From Papio anubis (lineage: Eukaryota > Chordata > Mammalia > Primates > Cercopithecidae), in assembly GCF_008728515.1 (NCBI RefSeq), contig NC_044991.1:36722968-36786967 (forward strand): a stretch of DNA of 64,000 bases. Reading direction: 5' to 3'. Of this stretch, positions 1 through 11,835 are shown piece after piece. The notes under the pieces were generated by a model. That model did no database searches. It saw only the letters and a program-made list of their open reading frames with translations, and was not told the DNA's origin. The position numbers were made by a program, and so were the translations under genes. The first letter of the stretch is position 1. Every line of letters begins with the position of its first letter.

Positions 1-2324
1 TGGGGGCAGCATGTCTCATCTGCTAATGAGATTTTAGTGTTTTGCAGAGATCAGAGTCCCTTTTCTTGGGGAATAATGATTTTCCAATTTGGTTTTCATA
101 AGGACTGCTTATATTACATTTTGTGAAAACTAATGAAATTACATATTTCTTGTAATCCTGGTCTTATTTACACCACCATGTGACCAAGCCTATTATCTGG
201 ACTTGGCAAATGAGCAGACAGGCCATTAATCCTCTGCCTTTCGGTGTAGAAAGCAAGCTTTTTAGGTGCCACAAAATCCTGCAATGCAAGTACCTATGTT
301 GGAAGAGAGTTAAAGGCAACATCAGGCCCCTGTAAGATAATATTCCTTGGGAATGGATGTTAAGAGTTAGTTTGTGTCTTTACAACATCAGTCATATGGG
401 TATTGTTTGCATCTGACAGTTTTTCTTTCAAGATTAATGTGCTTATGAAAACCTTGTGCGTTACTCTACGAGGCAAGCTTGAAATCCATCAGCATTACCA
501 TCGGAATGACACAATGCTGGGAGAGCAAACCAAATGACAAACAGAATCTGGTTTTCAGAGGCCAGTGTGTGTTGAAGAGAAATGATCTGAAGCCAAATTT
601 GGCCTCCTTCCAGAAATTCCTCTTGCTACACTGTTGGCACAGGCCACCAAAGGGTGGGGGCTGGGGGAGGAGGGAGGGCACTTGGACAAGGAGGGGGAGA
701 CAGTACCATGGGGACAGGGCAGTCGGAAGGGAGCATGATGGATTGGAAAACTTGATCTTTATTGCAAACAATAGTCATATGTAAAACTAAGTCACGGAGA
801 AAGAAAAAAAAACCTTTGTGAAAAATGGGACTTTTTCTGGATCATTAGGGAAAGTCGTTTCTAACATCACCATTTGACATGCAGTTGGTGATGTCCATGC
901 AATTGGATTTGAGGCGTAAGAGCAGAATGGGGGTAGGGGCGGTACACCAGCTTAAGGGGAGGAGAATCTTGAGGACCTCCACTGCGTCAGGAGCATTTAC
1001 ATACTGCAAAGGGATGCTTGCGCTTATGAGAAGAGGAGGGGGAATTGTGGTGTGGTCTGTAGGCCAAGGGGAAATCAAAGCAATGTCCAGCTTGAGAAAT
1101 CAGGCTGCTGTCTGCGGCAGCCAGAGATGCAAACAGCACTCACCAGGCTCAGGGCAAACAATCATACAGAGATGGAAAACGGATGCCAGGCCTGGCAGCA
1201 AGAGCAGCAGGCAGGGCTGGCAAGGCCCCACTCAGGCGTCCGGACTAACAGTCCACCCAACTGAGAGGGATGAGGGCATTCTCACCACCCACTGCCGTCA
1301 CGTCGGTTACCATCTTTCTTGATTTCAGGCAGTTTCACTTAGGCTCAACTTGGCCAGATCCCACTCCCTCAGCTCAGAAATAGGTGGCCAGAAATAGAAG
1401 GGAGCAATGCTTCAGAGTTTCCTCGATCCACAGCCTTTTTGAGTCCCAAATCGCTTCCAAATGTGGCAGCCCAGCAAAGCGCCAAGAGATCGCACTGCCT
1501 GCAGCAACTGCACATTGGAGACATGATGAATTGGTGGGACCCCAAGGCAGGCTTTGTCAGTGGAGCCAGCCAAGAGGCTGTTACTGCCTGGGGGAGTTAG
1601 GAAACAGCAGAACAGGCTGGGTTTTCACACCATCTCAGCCCAGGCCGGCACTCTGCAACACCGACAGCTTTCAGTGGGTGTTACCTCCTGTCTGGCTGGG
1701 GAGAAGCTACACAAGACCAAGTGTCTGAAACAAACAGTAGATGCAAGAGTGGGGAAGACGGGACAGGCATGAGCAGTAACCAGAGAGCAAATCCCACCAG
1801 CTGCCTGGGATTTGTTCCTAGACATCTGCATCTGGGGGACCCTTCTCAGTTCAGGCCTTAGAAAAGTGTGTGTGAGTGGAGTTCAGACTGGCTGGCCTGA
1901 GACGGGATTTCTCAACAGGCTGCAGGCATCCACATCTCTGCAGCTTTCAAGGAAGGAAGGGAGGCCTGGTGGCTGAGGCTACTGTGAGCTACAAGCCTCC
2001 ACATGGGCTTCGGTCTCCTCTCTTGACCTCCCAGGCGTCTCATCTGCTGGGCAGATGACGGTCATTCTGTGTGCATTTGGTGGGTGGGCTACTTAACCTG
2101 TCCTGGGGGTTTTGAAAGCAGAATTATTATAATGCACCTTGGCTTCTTGAGAATCCAGAGCTGATTCCTTTAATGTTTTCTTTCCTATGGAGGTGGCCGT
2201 CATCAAAGCCAGCCCTGCAGGGGGAAGCAATGGTCTGGAACTGGGTGAAACCCCTGTCAGGCTCATTTTATTTCAATCTACACGTTTTGAGGGAGAGGCA
2301 GCCAGGTGGGGGGATAGTGTTCCA
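1..2324. other. Unannotated, apparently unique DNA
   Basis: I see no recognisable repeat, RNA gene or convincing coding exon here. A 147-codon frame at 879-1322 (+) has no recognisable domain and overlaps other frames, so I do not call it a gene. Confidence 0.5.
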
Positions 2325-2465
2325 GTCTCACTCCTGACACTTACTTCCAGCTGTCCCTGACCAGTCCATTAACAACCTGGCACCTCCACTCCCTCATCTG
2401 CAAAATGGGAGTAATACAGTGACCACCCATGGATAAGGCGGTGGCAGTGAGGAATATGTAGGGTA
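2325..2465 (+). repeat. MIR SINE fragment
   Basis: A diverged MIR core is visible: a stretch like 'ccctcatctgcaaaatggg' followed by 'agtaatacagtgacc', matching the tRNA-derived MIR core in forward orientation. The ends are eroded and the borders approximate. Confidence 0.6.
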
Positions 2466-2661
2466 CCGAGTTTAAAAAATCATCATCATAAACCTAGTCT
2501 ATTGACAGAACATGGGGTTTTCTAAGTGAATTCAGCTCAAACTCTTGAAAAGTAAATAAATGGAGTATATTTCAAAGACTTGAGTGCCTTTGCATGATGG
2601 TGACATGGACATATATTTATTTCATTTTGGTGACCCAAAGCTCTTAAGAATTCAATCTTTC

Positions 2662-2995
2662 TTTTTTTTTTTTTTTGGCTTTTTGTTTTTTGTTTTGTTT
2701 TGTTTTGTTTTTGAGATGGAGTCTCACTCTGCTGCCCAGGCTGGAATGCAGTGGCATGATCTGGGCTCACTGTAACTTCTGTCTCCTGGGTTCAAATGAT
2801 TCTCCTGCCTCAGCCTCCTGAGTAGCTGGGATTACAGGCACACACCACCATGCCCGGCTAATATTTAGGATGTTTAATAGAGAAGGGGTTTCACTATGTT
2901 GACTAGGCTTGTCTCGAACTCCTGACCTCAGGTGATCCACCCACCTTGGCCTCCCAAAGTGGTGGGATTACAGACATGAGCCACCACTTCCAGCC
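2662..2995 (-). mobile_element. Alu SINE
   Basis: It begins with a T-rich tail, then 'gagatggagtctcactctg', both reverse-complement monomers, and ends near 'ccaccacttccagcc'. The orientation is therefore minus. A short ctttctttt-like duplication flanks it. Substitutions such as 'gactaggcttgtctcg' mark it as an older, non-Y copy. Confidence 0.95.
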
Positions 2996-3329
2996 CTTTC
3001 TTTTATTTTCAATAAATAAATCTATTTCCTTTCTCCTCCCATAAGCCTATATCATAAACCAGCCTATTCTTCTATTGTGCCCTAAAAAGACTGGGGAGAC
3101 ATTATTCTATACAGGTCCTAGAGAGCATACCACATCATTTTTCTCTACCCTGTTAAGTGGTGCATTCCGGAAACATTTTTAATCTATAGGAATGAACTAA
3201 CCACTCCATCCTCGAGGCATACTAAGTCTCAGCGAAATACTTAACTTACATGCTGTCTGTGCCGCCACAGACCATGTCATACATGCTATCTGACATTGAC
3301 GGAAACATTGTTACATAGCACATGACTGT
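2996..3329. other. Unannotated interval
   Basis: AT-rich DNA between an Alu and an old L1 tail. I see nothing definite in it. Confidence 0.4.
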
Positions 3330-3620
3330 ATAGAAAATTGTTTAAACTGTGGCACAGTGGAGTAATATGCAACCAAAATTAACACGATATCAAAAAACTA
3401 GCATGTGGTGAAAAAAATCAGAGCAGTCCTTTCTTGAGAGTGGAGTGGGGGTTTGACCAGGAAGAGACACGGGAGAACTTGTAGGTTGATGATAATGCTT
3501 TATATCTCGACAGGGGTGTGTATTACCCAGGTGTATGCATGTGTCAAAATTCTTTGAATTGTTTACTCAAGATTTGTGCATTTCAGCTTATGTAAATTTC
3601 CTTTAAGCAAAGAGCCATAA
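3330..3620 (+). mobile_element. Old L1 (L1ME/MD-type) 3' end
   Basis: The stretch from 'ggcacagtgg' through 'gtgtgtattacccaggtgtatgc', 'gtcaaaattctttgaattg' and 'gtgcatttcagcttatgtaaat' follows the 3' untranslated end of mammalian-wide L1M elements in sense orientation. It is degenerate and 5' truncated. Confidence 0.75.
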
Positions 3621-3688
3621 ACAAATATTGAGCTCTAGTTAATTGTGTGCATGCTGAAGTGTACCGGTTTCTGCAACTTACTTGAGGC

Positions 3689-4060
3689 TATGTTCTAAAT
3701 GTATGTGTGCCCTGAACGTTCATGTATTGCAACTTGATCCCCAATGTGATAGTGTTGGAGAGTGGGGCCTTTGGGAGGTGATTAGGTCATCATGGGGTCC
3801 CTGCTGTCTGCTCTCATGAACAAGATTGGTGCCCTTGTATAGGAGACCCCAAAAAGACAGCTAACCCTTCTACCATGTGAGGACACAGCAAGAAGGTATC
3901 ATTTATGGACCAGAAAGTAGGCCCTTACCAGACCCTGAATCTGCTGGCATTTTAATCTTGGACTTCCCAGCCTCTAAAACTGTAAGAAATAAATTTCTGT
4001 GGTTTGTAGGTGACCCAGTCTGTGGTATTTTGTTACAGCAGCCCGAACAGACTAAGACTT
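3689..4060 (+). mobile_element. MLT1-type (ERVL-MaLR) LTR
   Basis: Forward-strand hallmarks of MLT1 LTRs occur in order: 'ccccaatgtgatagtgttgg', 'ggggcctttgggaggtgat', 'accatgtgaggacacagcaag', 'ttggacttcccagcctct', a polyadenylation region 'agaaataaatttctg', and the end 'cagcccgaacagactaag'. It is nearly complete. No internal MaLR sequence follows, so it looks solo. Confidence 0.9.
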
Positions 4061-5019
4061 TTGAAATCTGTTAAACAGAAGATGGATTGATGGATGGATA
4101 CAGTGATGGAGAAATGAATAGATATTTAATAAAATAAATGTAACAAAAGATTAGTAATAGAATATAGGTGGTGGATATGCAGGTGTTCTCTGCCTATAAT
4201 TTCTGTCAACTTTCTGTGTTTGAAATTGTTATTAAAATATAAGGAACAGGATGACAGAGCATATTTAATGATATTTCTCCTGATATTTAAATATATTTCA
4301 TTCCATTTTTTGTGAAAATGTCAAAAGGGGTTATTTCTAAGTATTGGAATTAGAAATGGCTTGCTTATGTTCACATGCAGAGAAAATGTGTCATTTTGAA
4401 TTGGAAGTTGCTTTTTATAACCTTGCTTCTCTCACTGCTCTAAGTGGAAATTGAGGCCAGTGTTGCCAGGTGGAGTAGACAGGTTCTGCACCTCCAGCCC
4501 ACCCTGTAAGGGCCACTTAGGACCTCTCCCACGTGAGGTTCAATAGATTTTGTGATCACAACCACAAATAAATGTGTGTTTGTCATGCAGTTTCTAAAGC
4601 CTCAGAGGTGTATTGCTCAATTATAAATTGAGGCCAAACTTTCTTTTCTTTGAGACCAAACTACAGATGGCTTGAAGATGACCATCAGAGGTGATGTGAT
4701 AATCCACTTGGTTTCCAAACAGCTCCATGAAGTTGTAAATCAAATCCCAGTTCTGTTCTTTCCCCAATGCTTGCTATGGGACTGATAAAGCCTATTCAGT
4801 GTGAAGGGAGGGGTGGATCCTAGAGCTATTGTGGCAAATGTGCTAAGTGAGTCTTATACCCTCACTATGTGGTGAGAAGTAGATCTCAGAATAATTTACC
4901 AACACATCATTTTTGATGAACTACTGAAGAGAACATTTGTATTATTTTCTGCCCTGACACTGTTAAGTAGACATGAAAGATTTATTTTCTTATGCCCTTT
5001 CATTCTAACTTTTGAAATT
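4061..5019. other. Mostly unannotated; possible LINE tail
   Basis: Positions 4100-4250 end in 'gtgtttgaaattgttattaaaatataa', like the 3' tail of an old LINE-type repeat I cannot name. The rest looks like unique DNA. Confidence 0.35.
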
Positions 5020-5145
5020 TTTCAATTTACATACAGTGAAATTCCATTTTCTTGGTATACAGTTCTATGAGTTTTGACAAATGCATAGTCATGTAACCAC
5101 AACCCTAATCAGGATGTAATCTTTTCTCCCAAGAAGCACACATAT
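5020..5145 (-). mobile_element. Old L1M 3' fragment
   Basis: 'acagttctatgagttttgac' followed by 'aaatgcatagtcatgtaacc' is the reverse-complement 3' region of L1ME/MC-type elements. Only about 120 bp survive. Confidence 0.65.
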
Positions 5146-5200
5146 AAATATTTGAGCCTCTGGCTGTGGCAATGGTTTGGAATGTTGTTTCAGTTCTTCA

Positions 5201-5323
5201 TTTTTTTAGAGATGGAGTCTCACTACGTAGCCCAGGCTGGTCTCAAACTCCAGGGCTCAAGCAATCCTCCTGCTGCACTCTCCAAAGTAGCTGGGATTAC
5301 AGGTGTGAACCACCACATCTGGC
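5201..5323 (-). mobile_element. Free left Alu monomer (FLAM-like)
   Basis: A single Alu-type monomer of about 120 bp runs from a T tract through 'agagatggagtctcactacg', 'caggctggtctcaaactcc' and 'gctgggattacaggtgtgaa' to 'ccacatctggct'. There is no second monomer. A short 'tcagttc' repeat flanks it. It represents the fossil monomer stage that preceded dimeric Alu. Confidence 0.75.
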
Positions 5324-5591
5324 TCAGTTCACTTTATGCCTGGAGAAATAGAGGCTACATAAAGATTGTGGAAACTCTTTGCTGAAAAATGGTGTTTGAA
5401 CATTTTGAACATTTATCCTCTTCTTGAAATAAATCAGATTGTAGGAAAACTTGAGTATGGTGTGGAGTCGGGGGAACTCTGTATGAGTAAATAAGGTGAC
5501 ATTTTTTGCAATATGAGTTCAAAATCAAAACGTGGAGCGTAGCTGGATGGTGCAGGAGCCAATGGTGATATTTAACTGGGGCATGGCTGCT

Positions 5592-5775
5592 GATGCCAAA
5601 CTCCCTGGGCTCAAACCTTGCTCTGCCACTTGCTAGCTGTGTGACCTTGGACAAAATACTTCCTTGCTCTGTGCCTCAGTTTTCTCATCTGTAAAATGGG
5701 TCATAATAACATTCATCACATAAGGGCACTGTAAAGGTTAAATGAGGATTTAGGTACGTAGCAGGCAATTGATAA
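5592..5775 (+). repeat. MIR SINE
   Basis: A well preserved MIR core: 'tgccacttgctagctgtgtg', 'accttggacaaaatacttcc', 'cctcagttttctcatctgt', 'aaaatgggtcataataac'. Sense orientation. Confidence 0.9.
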
Positions 5776-7479
5776 ACTTTTATCACACAATCAGGAAATC
5801 CTATTTCTATGTATATAATTCTATTTCAAATGTGTATGCTGGACCCAGTCACATGGAACACAAAACTGAAAAGGTTAGGAGAGGGGAATGTGCCTCTGAC
5901 TTCAGGCAGCTTTTTAATGGAAAATTCTACCAAGAGAGAAGGCTGGTGAAGAAAATCCCAAAAGCTTTTTGTTCCAGGGAAGATGGGAAGCCAATTGGGA
6001 AGACATTCTCTTTAAAGTAATTGACAAGCCACACTTGCCCACTACACCTGCCCACAGTGCGCAGGACATGGGCTCAAGAACATCCCACATTGGGATGCCT
6101 TTCCCCACTGCATCAGACTGAAATGGGAAGGCTGTGGGGATGCCTCTTAGGCAGGGCCCCTCTGCGTTGCCTAAAAACTCTGGCTTTGAACAAGAGCTGT
6201 CTGCGGTTTGTCAGGCAGGTCCGCCATCAACAAACACATTATACCCCTGCTCGGGCCTGAAGGCCTGCTCACCAGCACGCCGCTGTTGAGGAGATGAGGG
6301 GGATGTTGTAGTCCATCCTTATCATATTTTTGTAGACGTTTGAATCTCACATCTCACTGGGGATTCAAAAATAGTTCCAGGAAATGGCTTTTGGGGAGAA
6401 GAAGGCTCTCATCACCTGTGTTTGTGGAGTCGCTGATTGGGCTGGCTTGAGCCTGTCCTGGTTCCCATCTATTTCTGTCATGCTCTGAAGCCTGGTACTG
6501 TCCCTCCCGCTCACCAGCCTTGCTTCCCACTACTCCCCAACCCCAGTGGCTACTCCAGTCCCACTCTCCTGTCACCGTCACTCCACTCAGCTCGTGGCCC
6601 AGGACTCCAGCCTTGCCTTCTGAACTGGGTTTTCTTTCTGAAAATAGCTTCCCTCCTCTCTCGCCCTAGCATCCCACATGTCTCTTCCGTTCTACAATCC
6701 AATTACACGGTTGAACTGACAACTCAAGCCTCTCCAGACCCTGAGTCCATTGAATCCCTCTGAAAACTGAACAACAATGTAGGGAAAAGCACAGTGAAGA
6801 GTTCAGCTGAGGGCAGGGAACTAGAGGCTACCCATGGGGAGCGGGGGACGGACTCTGGACCTGGCAAGGCAGAGGTGCTGCTTCAGATGGGTCCAGTACT
6901 TTGTTTCTTTCTCCTAAATTCTGGTATTCGAAGAACTTCTACCGAGGAATGTTGGCCATTGTCTCACCTAACTCTAGTCATGTCAGACACAATCAATTCC
7001 CCAGAGCGCTAGGCATTGAGAGAATTTATGACATTGATGTGTGTGTGTGTGAGTGTGTGTGTTTGCTTTGCATTTCTGTTTACCAAATTCCTTTTTCAAA
7101 AAAATAAGGATTACCTTAAGGTAATCAGAAACTCTCCACAATGTGAAATTGTGACATTTTTACTTTAATTTGAACAAAAACATCCAAATTGATTGCAACA
7201 GTCTAAGCAAGAATGACCCCCAGTGAAGGATAGAGCAGCCAAGTTTTTTGAGTGTTCTGTTAAAGGTAGATTGGCCTAAATTTGCAGTTACACGTTGAGC
7301 ATTGAGGGTTGAGGGAGGTTGAAGGCACCGGGTATGTCATGAGGTTGAGAACACACTGGCAAGAACGATGCCATCCCTGCTTTTCTGTGATCCCACCCCA
7401 AAACTTAACAGTGCCAAAGAATACCCACCTGATTTCACCCAACGTTTCTGTATGTCAAAGTGGGAAAAAGGGAGGGTGG
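5776..7479. other. Unannotated interval
   Basis: No repeat or exon that I can support. It holds a short imperfect (GT)n near 7037-7067 and a perfect 18-bp palindrome at 7109-7126. Confidence 0.45.
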
Positions 7480-7830
7480 TTGTCTCTGCCCCTCCATGTC
7501 TGAGGCCTCAGCTGGGGATACCTGAGTGGGAGTGACTGTACCTGCTGGAATCTTCTGGAGACATCTTTACTCACATCTGTGATGCCCGGGCTGGGGTGAC
7601 CAGAAGAATAAGCCTGCTGACTGGAGCGCCAACACAAGGCCCTGCACATGACTTGGGCTCCCTCACAACATGGTGGCCTCAGGAACCTGGACCTCCTACA
7701 TGCAGCTTAAGACTGAGATGTTCCAGTGTCCAAGCTGGAAGTTGCATGGCCTGTCATGACCTTGCTGCAGAAGTTCTGTGACATCACTTCCAAAAAAAAG
7801 TATATGTGCAAGTGTCCTTTGCTGGTGTGT
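7480..7830 (-). mobile_element. MaLR (MLT1-like) LTR fragment
   Basis: 'ctcacaacatggtggcctcag', 'gtccaagctggaagttgcatg', 'gcctgtcatgaccttgctgc' and 'tctgtgacatcacttcc' follow the reverse complement of an MLT1-type LTR. An Alu has inserted just downstream. The borders are approximate. Confidence 0.5.
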
Positions 7831-7871
7831 TGCATATTCACTCCACTCAGATGTACAAGAAAATGCAACTT

Positions 7872-8174
7872 CTTTTTTTTTTTTTTTTTTTTGAGATGGA
7901 GTCTCGCATGCCCCCCAGGGCTGGAGTGCAATAGTGTGATCTCAGCCCACTGCAACCTCTGCCTCCTGGGTTCAAGCAATTCTCCTGCCTCAGCCTCCTT
8001 AGTAGCTGGGATTACAGGTGCCCGCCACCACGCCCGGCTAACTTTTTGTATTTTTAGTAGAGATGGGGTTTCACTATGTTGGCCAGGCTGGTCTCGAACT
8101 CCTGACCTCATGATCTGCCTGCCTCGGCCTCTCAAAGTGCTGGGATTACAGGTGTGAGCCACCATGCCCGGGCC
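7872..8174 (-). mobile_element. Alu SINE with target-site duplication
   Basis: A full dimeric Alu in reverse orientation: poly-T at 7872, end 'accatgcccgggcc'. It is flanked by 'gaaaatgcaacttc' on the left and a near-identical copy on the right (8175-8189). The 169-codon minus-strand frame across it is Alu-derived and not a gene. Confidence 0.95.
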
Positions 8175-8189
8175 GAAAAATGCAGCTTC

Positions 8190-8819
8190 CTTACTTTCCG
8201 TCACTGCTTCCATCATTCTCTGGAGCCCAACACCCCCAGTGGGGAGACATAGGTTGCTAATTCACAGTATTTTTGCCTTCTTTGGTTTAATTAATTACCT
8301 TCTACTTAAAAGAGACTCCATCCATGAAATATTCAGTATGCTCAAACGGCAGCACCCTGCCTCTTTCCCAAGATGTCACCTGGGGCAACTGACAGTTCCC
8401 GCTGACGTTGCAGCAGGACTCCCTGGACTCCTATCTATCCTCGTGGAGACGTGGCTGACGGGCAGTGGGTCTGGTCTTTCAGTGTGTGCAGGCAGGATTT
8501 AGCTGAGGTGTGGCTCATGTGAGTCTGTCCTGGGGAACCTCGCTGGTGATTTCTGCTGGCCTCTGCACCTGGAGAACGCATGGTCTTCTCTCAGCTTTCT
8601 AAGGGTCAGGTGGTTTCCCGTATTGAGTCACAACACCATGGCTCTTACATGACATCATGACTGCAGAGCCCTCCCTGCTCCTAATTGGTCTTCAGCCTGG
8701 TTACCTTCCCTGGAGCGTTCAGATACTAGTATTTTCCCCTGGCCATGTGTTTCGGAAGCCACACTCTTAGACACATTGTTAAAACATAGCTGCACATTCT
8801 TTAACATTGTTTCCATTGA
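8190..8819. other. Unannotated interval
   Basis: Moderately GC-balanced DNA with no recognised repeat or exon. Confidence 0.4.
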
Positions 8820-9333
8820 GAAGTGGTGTTTCTGTACTTTCTCTTGAATTTGGAAGACTTGCGGGTACTCTGACCAATAGATTATGACTGAAGTAAAGGT
8901 ATATGACCTCTGAAGCTAAGGTGCAAAAGACTATGAAAGTTTCTGCCTTGTTTCACTGGAATGCTCTCTGTTAAAACTATGAGCTGCCATGTTAGAAGTC
9001 AGCTGCCCTGTAGCGGTCTTGTTGAGAGGAAGCCCAAGCCACATGGAAAGGTCATATGTGGGTGCTCCAGTCAACAGGCTCAGCTGATCCATTCTCCAGG
9101 CATTCCAGTCCAAGGACCAACCATGATGTAAGGTGCTTTGAGATGATTCCAGCCCCCTGAAATTTGAATCTTCCTAACCGAGACCTCATTATGGAGCAAA
9201 GACAAGTCATTCCCACAGTGGTTTTCTGGATTCCTGACCCACAGAATCATTGAGCATAATAATATGGTTGTTGTTTTTATACTACTAAGTTTTGAGACGG
9301 TTTGTAGGGCAGCTAAATAAAGATAACTGAAGC
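8820..9333 (+). mobile_element. MaLR (MLT1-like) LTR
   Basis: The sequence runs 'ctctgaccaatagattatgac' ... 'gagctgccatgttagaagtc' ... 'gaggaagcccaagccacatgg' ... 'gattcctgacccacagaatc' ... 'actactaagttttgagacgg' ... 'agctaaataaagataactg'. This is the order seen in forward MLT1-type LTRs. No internal part is adjacent, so it is probably a solo LTR. Confidence 0.7.
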
Positions 9334-10139
9334 CATTGTCATCCCTCTCGGGCATGTGGCTCCCTCTGTGCCACATGTGAACCATGAGGGGATCAGAATA
9401 CTAACTCTGCTTCATCTGTCTGGCCACCTCTTTTCTTCTATCATGGCACCATTCCTTCCTGCATTCATGGAGTCCACACATCACCCTGTGAGTGAGCTCC
9501 TCCTTCCAAGACTCAGAGCAAGCAAGGGCAATCAGTCCCCCTGATTTTACTTTTAACCCTTCAAAATATCCAACACATCCTTTGCAGGATTTTGGTTCAG
9601 AACCAGAAAACCAGAGCACATGCACATCTGACCACCTGCCTTTCCTGTTGTACCAAGTCTAGCAGGTATTTCATCCATTTATCTTTTTTCTGTGTGGCAT
9701 GGGCTTCCCTTACTTCTTATCTTGAGATTCCCTCTATTCCTGACTCATAGTAAACGTCTTGATATTGCCCACAGTGTTGGACTATTGATATTAGAAAATA
9801 CTTTGGTCTCTCTCCAAAGCCTAGCTTCCAATATTAAAGTTGAGAACTAAAAAAAAAAAAAAAAAAAAAAAACAAAACACAACAACTTCCTTTCTATCTC
9901 AAAAGTTGGCATAGATTCTTCTCTTGGCATTCTTGTTGTAATGATCCTGTTCCTCCTGTAGGCAACTGGGGGGAAGCCACAAAGAGCAAAGACAGTGGTA
10001 TATTCACAAACATTGTCCCTAGTACTTCAGTTATGCCTTAAGCATAGATGGATACTCAGACTGATCATGAGCTCTAATGACAATAATAGCAAGATCCTAC
10101 ATTGTGAATTGTACAATTTGGAATGTGATTTCTTCGACA
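9334..10139. other. Unannotated interval with an A tract
   Basis: No recognised gene or family. A 24-nt poly-A run sits at 9849-9872, possibly the tail of a retrocopy I cannot identify. Confidence 0.4.
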
Positions 10140-10262
10140 ATAACTTATTGCATTTTCACAGCCATCCTGTGATGTAGCAGGGGCAAGTCTCACTACTGAT
10201 GAAGAAACCAAGGCTCAGAGAGGTTCAAAGACTCTCCTTGGGACAGGCAGCAAATAATGCGA
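10140..10262 (-). repeat. MIR SINE fragment
   Basis: 'gatgaagaaaccaaggctcag' followed by 'agaggttcaaagactctcc' is the reverse-complement MIR core. An Alu truncates it on the right. Confidence 0.65.
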
Positions 10263-10270
10263 GTAAGGGA

Positions 10271-10514
10271 GCACATGGATTGCTTGAGGCCAGGAGCTTG
10301 AGACCCATCTGGACAACATGACATAAACCTGTCTCTACAAAAAAATTAGCCGGGCATGGTGGTGCCTGCCTGCAGTTCCAACTATTCGAGAGGCTGAGGT
10401 GAGAGGATCACCTGAGTCCTGGAGATTGAAGCTACAGTCAGTCATGACTGGGCCACTGCTCTGCAGCCTGGGCAACAGAGTGAGACCCTGTCTCAAAATA
10501 AATAAATAAAAATA
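10271..10514 (+). mobile_element. Alu (old, 5'-truncated)
   Basis: It starts inside the left monomer ('gcacatggattgcttgaggc'). It then passes 'attagccgggcatggtggtg' and 'cctgggcaacagagtgagac' and ends in an (AATA)n tail. The many differences fit AluJ. Confidence 0.9.
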
Positions 10515-11446
10515 GATGATAAAGGTGTCTCTGAAATGTTACGGTGTTGAGTGACCTTTCTTCTTAAGGGTGGCAGAGGATTCCAGAGTCTAAAGAGGGG
10601 ATGCTGGAAGACATTGGCAAGGGTGGCACGATTTTTGAAGCCTTCCCATCGCCCCCTTCACAACACACAGAAATATTAAAATGGAGAAACCAAAACCCCA
10701 GGAACCTGAAAAATACCAGCAGATAGAGATGAACCACCCAGTAGCTACAGGGTCAGCATGGGCTCTGCAAGGGGAAGGAGAGGGAGGTGGGGGAGCGAAT
10801 GAAAACCCTGAACCCAGTTTTCTCCTCAGAGCCCGGAGGCATTTGCAACAGTGCTTAGTTAAGGTCTGAGGGGCTGGAGCAAGCAATATGCTCTCAAAAC
10901 TGATCCCTCAAACTCTCTCAGAATAAACTGCAGAGATGAGAATTCAACCTGAACAGTGAGGGTGCAGAAGAGACAGCAGAAAGGAAAAGTCCAGAAAAAT
11001 GTGGAAGAGGCACAGACCCAGAAGATCTCAATACCAGCCCCCAGGCTTGTTCACACTCACATGGATAAGGGAAGAGCCCTCGGGAGCCATGACGTTAGAA
11101 AAGCATCTCAAAGTATGCTTCCCTTTTAAAAGCTCCAAAAGTTTAATTTCATGGAAAAGTAAGAACCAAAAAATGATTGAAGTCAAATTTGACACAAAAT
11201 TATTATAAGAAAAAAGAGAAGAAGGTAAAGAAAGAAAAGGGTGCACACCAACAAAAACTCACACTTCAAAAAGTCTTTACAATGTAATTTACATTAATAC
11301 AAATATAACTTTACAGTAATTCCTAATGATGTTCAAGTGATAATATATTTTAAAAAGCCTAAAACAGGATAAACAATAACTCCCAGGCATGTGGAATTTA
11401 TCCTTGTGACCATGAGCAAGGCAGTCATCAGCAAAATTGTCCTCAT
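10515..11446. other. Unannotated interval
   Basis: I see no recognisable repeat or exon. The short frames here lack domains. Confidence 0.4.
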
Positions 11447-11744
11447 GCTGGGCATGGTGGCTCATGCCTGTAATCCCAGCACTGTGGGAGGCTGAGGCTG
11501 GAGGATCACTTGAGCCCAGGAGTTTGAGACAAGGCTGGGAAACAGTGAGATCTCAGCTCTACAAAAAAAAAAAAAAAAGGCAGGTATGGTAGCACATGCC
11601 TGTAGTCACAGCAACTCAAGAGGCTGAGATGGGAGGATCACTTGAGCCCAAAATGTAAAGGCTGCAGTGAGCCATGATTGTGCCACTGTACTCCAGCCTG
11701 GACAACAGAGAGAGAGAGACCCTGTCTTTTAAAAAAAAAAAAAA
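11447..11744 (+). mobile_element. AluJ-like SINE
   Basis: Full-length forward Alu from 'gctgggcatggtggctcatg' to a 14-nt A tail, with an A-rich middle linker near 11562. A 'tgtcctca'/'tgttctca' pair flanks it. Diverged positions fit AluJ. Confidence 0.93.
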
Positions 11745-11835
11745 TGTTCTCAGTCCATCCTGCTTTGGACCATACTCACAGAGATAGGAGTCAAGTTCTG
11801 GCTTATGCCAGGACCCATGGAATCAAAGGGAGGTA

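Noticed and set aside
879..1322. 147-codon plus-strand frame
   Set aside because: Low similarity to anything I recognise, no splice context and no conserved motif. Left as chance.
7707..8216. 169-codon minus-strand frame
   Set aside because: Most of it is the usual translation of an Alu ('WWRAPVIPATKEAEAGE'), including the poly-Lys from the T tract.
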